Position numbers and translations under genes: made by a program
Notes under the pieces: model-generated
The model's database searches: none
Seen by the model: only the letters and a program-made list of their open reading frames with translations
Told to the model about the DNA's origin: nothing
From: an uncultured Lachnospiraceae bacterium
GTDB taxonomy: Bacteria; Bacillota; Clostridia; Lachnospirales; Lachnospiraceae
Direction: 5' to 3'
NCBI GenBank assembly: GCA_945834545.1
Contig: CAMAHO010000068.1
Location: 1 to 10,210, forward strand
Length of the DNA: 10,210 nt
Shown here: piece by piece, positions 7,446-10,210 of the stretch
How the letters are laid out: each line of letters opens with the position of its first letter
Numbering within the stretch: position 1 is the stretch's first letter

Positions 7446-8930
7446 ATGAGACGACAAGGCGTTTTGATGCCGATATTCAGCCTTCCCTCTCCGTATGGGA
7501 TAGGTACCTTTGGAAAGGAAAGCTATCGGTTTGTAGATTTTCTTAAGGCAGCAGGTCAAAGATTGTGGCAGATTCTGCCTCTGGGACCTACCGGGTATGG
7601 GGCCTCTCCCTACCAATCCTTTTCTACCTTCGCAGGAAATAGCTATCTCATTGATTTAGAGCTTTTGGTAGAGGAAGGGTATCTGACGAAAGAGCAATGT
7701 GATTCCTTTGATTTTGGGGAGGATTTGAACCAAATTGATTATGAGAAATTATACATTGCCAGGGATGCAGTCTTAAGGCTGGCTTTTGCAAAGGCAGTGG
7801 AGCTGGAAGTTGAGGAGACAGTCCGGTATCAGAGATTTTTGGAAAAGAACGCCGAGTGGCTGGAAGATTTCGCCCTGTTTATGGCTCTCAAAGGTACCTT
7901 TGGCGGCAAGTGCTTTTTGGAATGGGACGAAGAAATCCGCTTCCGTAAGAAGGAGGCTCTGGATCATTACAGACAGGAGCTTTCCTGTGAAATCAGGTAT
8001 TATGAGTTTGTGCAGTTTCTGTTCTTCACACAGTGGAGAGCGTTAAAGGAATATGCCAATGAGGCGGGAATTGAGATTGTAGGGGATATTCCTATCTATG
8101 TAGCCTTTGACAGTGCAGATACCTGGGCTTGCCCGGATTTGTTTTTGCTGGATGAGGATGGCAATCCTAAGGGAGTGGCGGGTTGCCCGCCGGATGCCTT
8201 TTCGTCCACCGGTCAGCTTTGGGGAAATCCCTTGTATGACTGGAAATATCACCGTTTTACCGGCTTTGAATGGTGGATTCGTCGCATGGCTCATTGTTAT
8301 GAACTGTATGATGTAGTGCGAATTGACCACTTCAGAGGCTTTGACGAGTACTGGTTTGTGCCCTATGGCGATGAAACAGCACAAAATGGTCACTGGGAAG
8401 AGGGACCGGGACTGGAGCTATTTGAGGCAATTGAGGAGAAACTGGGCAAAAAACAGGTGATTGCTGAGGATTTGGGTTTTTTAACAGAGAGTGTTATCAA
8501 GCTGGTGAAGGACTGTAACTTCCCGGGAATGAAGATTTTGCAATTCGCCTTTGCGCCTTGGCAAAACAGTGTGTACCTTCCTTTTTTGCATATTCAGAAT
8601 TGTGTGGTCTACACTGGTACCCATGATAATGAAACGACTCTGGGCTTTATTCAAAGCAGAAATGAAGAGGAGAGAGCCTTCTTGGAGGAGTATCTTGGCT
8701 GCAAGGGAGAGAAGGAGCTGTTGTGGGCATTGATTAGGGCAGCCATGGGAAGTGTGTCAGACACCTCCATCATCCCTATGCAGGATTTCCTGGAATTAGG
8801 AAATGAAGCCAGAATCAATACGCCCTCTACCTTTGGAGAAAACTGGAAGTGGCGTATGGATAAGGAGGCTCTCACCACAGAGCTGGCAGATCGAATGCAC
8901 TATCTTACCAGGATGTATGGCAGAATTTAA
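7446..8930 (+). CDS. malQ: 4-alpha-glucanotransferase (amylomaltase, GH77)
   Basis: A cytoplasmic enzyme of 494 residues that transfers alpha-1,4-glucan segments between maltodextrins, releasing glucose, and so takes part in maltose/glycogen breakdown. Length is normal for the short bacterial GH77 type. The N-terminal PIFSLPSPYGIGTFG and WQILPLGPTGYGASPYQS are family hallmarks. The catalytic residues are visible: nucleophile D294 in VRIDHFRGF, acid/base E341 in IAEDLG, and transition-state stabiliser D394 in TGTHDNETT, essentially the positions known from Thermus amylomaltase (293, 340, 395). AAAGGAGA at 7432-7439 gives a strong ribosome site for ATG 7446. It follows the second cyclase by 45 bases without an intervening terminator. 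No other maltodextrin gene is in the window, so its pairing with c-di-GMP genes is unexplained. Confidence 0.97.
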   Translation: MRRQGVLMPIFSLPSPYGIGTFGKESYRFVDFLKAAGQRLWQILPLGPTGYGASPYQSFSTFAGNSYLIDLELLVEEGYLTKEQCDSFDFGEDLNQIDYEKLYIARDAVLRLAFAKAVELEVEETVRYQRFLEKNAEWLEDFALFMALKGTFGGKCFLEWDEEIRFRKKEALDHYRQELSCEIRYYEFVQFLFFTQWRALKEYANEAGIEIVGDIPIYVAFDSADTWACPDLFLLDEDGNPKGVAGCPPDAFSSTGQLWGNPLYDWKYHRFTGFEWWIRRMAHCYELYDVVRIDHFRGFDEYWFVPYGDETAQNGHWEEGPGLELFEAIEEKLGKKQVIAEDLGFLTESVIKLVKDCNFPGMKILQFAFAPWQNSVYLPFLHIQNCVVYTGTHDNETTLGFIQSRNEEERAFLEEYLGCKGEKELLWALIRAAMGSVSDTSIIPMQDFLELGNEARINTPSTFGENWKWRMDKEALTTELADRMHYLTRMYGRI

Positions 8931-8938
8931 GAGAACTG

Positions 8939-8972
8939 TAAGCGGGTATGCTTATGGTATAGATTACGCTTA
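8939..8972 (+). promoter_or_regulatory. Possible extended -10 promoter within an inverted repeat
   Basis: TGGTATAGA (8955-8963) fits an extended -10 element. It is bracketed by a perfect 6-base inverted repeat, TAAGCG (8939-8944) and CGCTTA (8967-8972), which could be an operator or a small hairpin. No good -35 box is present. It could give the CYTH gene its own transcript, but chance is a fair alternative. Confidence 0.22.
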
Positions 8973-9004
8973 GAGGCTATTAAGGAAAGGCATAAGAAGT
9001 ATAA

Positions 9005-9508
9005 ATGGAAATTGAACGTAAATTCTTGATACAGAATCTTCCGGAAAATCTGGGGGAATATCCTTGCAGAGAGATTGAACAAGCCTATTTGAATACAAAC
9101 CCTGTTGTTCGTGTGCGAAAGGAAGATGACAAATATTACTTAACCTACAAGGGAAAGGGAATGATGGCCAGGGAGGAACACAATCTGGCACTGAATGAAG
9201 AGAGTTATTATCATCTTCGGGATAAGGCAGACGGGAATATCATTTCTAAGAAAAGGTATTTGATTCCCTTGACAAATCCGGGGTTTCAGGAGGGTTTCCC
9301 TACTCCACCCGAGGATTACACTCTAACGATAGAGCTGGATGTATTTCAGGCACCCTTTACCCCTCTTGTTCTTGCAGAGGTGGAGTTTGGAAGCAAGTCA
9401 GCTGCGGAAGCCTTCTTACCACCCAGTTGGTTTGGGGAGGAGGTTACTTATAAAAAGGAGTATCATAATTCCTATATGGCATCCGTGAAGCTTTCATCCT
9501 TACATTAG
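9005..9508 (+). CDS. CYTH domain protein (triphosphate tunnel metalloenzyme)
   Basis: A 167-residue soluble protein of the CYTH/triphosphate tunnel superfamily, whose members bind a triphosphate-bearing substrate with metal ions inside a beta-barrel and mostly hydrolyse inorganic tripolyphosphate. The signature ExExK is at the very N-terminus (E2, E4, K6 in MEIERKFLI), followed by the basic tunnel residues R36, R38, K49 and K51, then KKR (82-84) and the acidic pairs E110/D112 (TIELD) and E125/E127 (AEVEF). Length matches single-domain bacterial members. AAGAAG at 8994-8999 lies 5 bases before the ATG, with AAGGAAAGG further upstream. The 74-base gap after malQ has no clear terminator, so read-through is possible. 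The true substrate (tripolyphosphate, adenylate-type or other) is unknown. Confidence 0.88.
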   Translation: MEIERKFLIQNLPENLGEYPCREIEQAYLNTNPVVRVRKEDDKYYLTYKGKGMMAREEHNLALNEESYYHLRDKADGNIISKKRYLIPLTNPGFQEGFPTPPEDYTLTIELDVFQAPFTPLVLAEVEFGSKSAAEAFLPPSWFGEEVTYKKEYHNSYMASVKLSSLH

Positions 9509-9620
9509 CTTGAGAAAGGGGTTTGTATGAAATGTGCAAAAGTGCATTTGTGTGAATAAACAAAGATGTATCGGGCACACAATTCCAATAGGGGAGTACT
9601 ATTTTGACAACAGATTTGAA

Positions 9621-9658
9621 ACAGGAAGCCCATTGGCTTTAGACAATGGGTAGTTCAC
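9621..9658 (+). mobile_element. Orphan IS200/IS605-like right end (omega-RNA 3' hairpin)
   Basis: The block reads ACAGGAAG, then a hairpin with arms CCCATTG (9629-9635) and CAATGGG (9644-9650), then TAGTTCAC. Inside, C9637-G9642 pairs around a TTTA loop, with one G-A mismatch; a C at 9643 would make the stem a perfect 9 bp. This resembles, from memory, the right-end hairpin of IS200/IS605-family elements, which is also the 3' end of the TnpB guide RNA and is commonly followed by a TTCA-type element boundary. No tnpA or tnpB gene is present, so it would be a decayed or minimal remnant. It has no T-tract and is therefore unlikely to be a terminator. Confidence 0.5.
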
Positions 9659-9692
9659 GAATTATTGAGGAATAGAAAGAAAGGTTGAGAAG

Positions 9693-10210
9693 ATGGAACA
9701 AAAGTTAGCGATTTTTTTGGCAGATGAATTTGAGGAAATTGAAGGCTTGACAGTAGTAGATATTTGCAGGAGAGCAGGGCTTGAAATCGATATGGTTTCT
9801 ATTTCAGAAAGCCTTACAGTGACTGGCTCCCACAAGATTGAGGTAAAAGCGGATAAGCTGCTATCCCAGGTTGATTTCACGGAGTATGATATGTTGGTGT
9901 TACCGGGAGGTTTGGGTGGTACAAAGCGCCTTGGAGACTGCAAAGCTTTGATGAAACAGGTAGATGATTTTGTTGCAAAGAATAAGTGGATTGCCGCAAT
10001 CTGCGCGGCCCCCACGATTTTTGGTAAACGAGGCTTATTACAGGGCAAAAAGGCAGGCTGTTATCCCGGCATGGAAGATGGCTTGCTTGGAGCAAAGGTT
10101 TCTATGGATGAGGTATCTGTAGACGGAACAATCATTACCTCCAGAGGGATGGGAACTTCGATAGCCTTTGCTCTTAAGATTGTGGAAGTATTTGCCGGGA
10201 AGGAGACAAC
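9693..10210 (+). CDS. DJ-1/PfpI family protein (ThiJ/YajL-like), 3' end missing
   Basis: The reading frame is open from ATG 9693 to the window end (172 codons plus 2 bases), so the protein is cut just before its likely end; the family is usually 180-195 residues. It is a soluble DJ-1-type protein with a Rossmann-like fold: ADEFEEIEGLT (10-20) holds the conserved glutamate E17 that contacts the reactive cysteine, LVLPGG (68-73) is the usual strand-turn, and AAICAAPTI (101-109) places nucleophile C104 at the elbow. The segment ending ITSRGMGTS (148-156) is also typical. Family members act as protein or nucleotide deglycases, redox-sensing chaperones or glyoxalases; which applies here is not decidable. 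AAAGG at 9680-9684 supports the start. The leader begins only about 35 bases after an IS605-like right end. Confidence 0.93.
   Translation, partial: MEQKLAIFLADEFEEIEGLTVVDICRRAGLEIDMVSISESLTVTGSHKIEVKADKLLSQVDFTEYDMLVLPGGLGGTKRLGDCKALMKQVDDFVAKNKWIAAICAAPTIFGKRGLLQGKKAGCYPGMEDGLLGAKVSMDEVSVDGTIITSRGMGTSIAFALKIVEVFAGKET

Noticed and set aside
9523..9558. Ten-codon mini-gene MKCAKVHLCE with a GAGAAAGGGG site upstream
   Set aside because: Too short to judge and no sign of conservation or of a leader-peptide role; chance frames of this size are common.
9604..9609. Perfect TTGACA -35 box upstream of the DJ-1 gene
   Set aside because: No acceptable -10 box lies 15-19 bases downstream; that space is occupied by the CCCATTG hairpin arm.

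Overview
The window looks like a stretch of chromosome from a Firmicute of the class Clostridia, most likely a Lachnospiraceae-type gut anaerobe. The grounds are moderately AT-rich DNA, strong AGGAG-type ribosome binding sites, tRNA genes without an encoded CCA end, and protein styles typical of that group (a NorM/DinF-like MATE transporter, membrane GGDEF proteins with a DLNNLK motif, a CYTH protein). No species is claimed. All convincing genes are on the + strand.

Region 1 (1-1780): the 3' part of a tRNA-Lys(UUU) gene with its terminator, then a MATE-family multidrug/sodium efflux transporter, then tRNA-Leu(UAG) with a probable promoter and a very strong terminator hairpin. Region 2 (1780-2112) is non-coding. 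Its first half is a GC-rich island with two 69-base direct repeats (66/69 identical, 96 bases apart), each able to form a hairpin, separated by a spacer that carries a 12-base copy of the tRNA-Leu 3' end. Its second half is AT-rich and holds the likely promoter of the next genes.

Region 3 (2113-8930) looks like one co-directional transcription unit with gaps of 2, 30, 24 and 45 bases and no obvious internal terminator. It encodes a U32-peptidase-like protein, a YrbG-type calcium/sodium antiporter, two paralogous membrane diguanylate cyclases with an extracytoplasmic sensor domain, about seven membrane segments and a GGDEF domain, and the 4-alpha-glucanotransferase MalQ. A CYTH-domain protein follows after 74 bases and may belong to the same unit or have its own promoter. 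The unit combines an outside-sensing c-di-GMP module with ion transport and alpha-glucan metabolism; a functional link is inference from gene order only.

Region 4 (9509-10210): a 184-base gap containing what looks like the orphan right end of an IS200/IS605-type element (the hairpin that forms the 3' end of a TnpB omega-RNA), then a DJ-1/PfpI-family gene cut by the window end.

The most interesting points are the orphan IS605-like right end directly upstream of the DJ-1 gene, the tRNA-linked GC-rich repeat island, and the tandem cyclase pair, both members of which appear to lack the inhibitory I-site. No CRISPR array, complete mobile element or clearly unprecedented multi-gene system was found.
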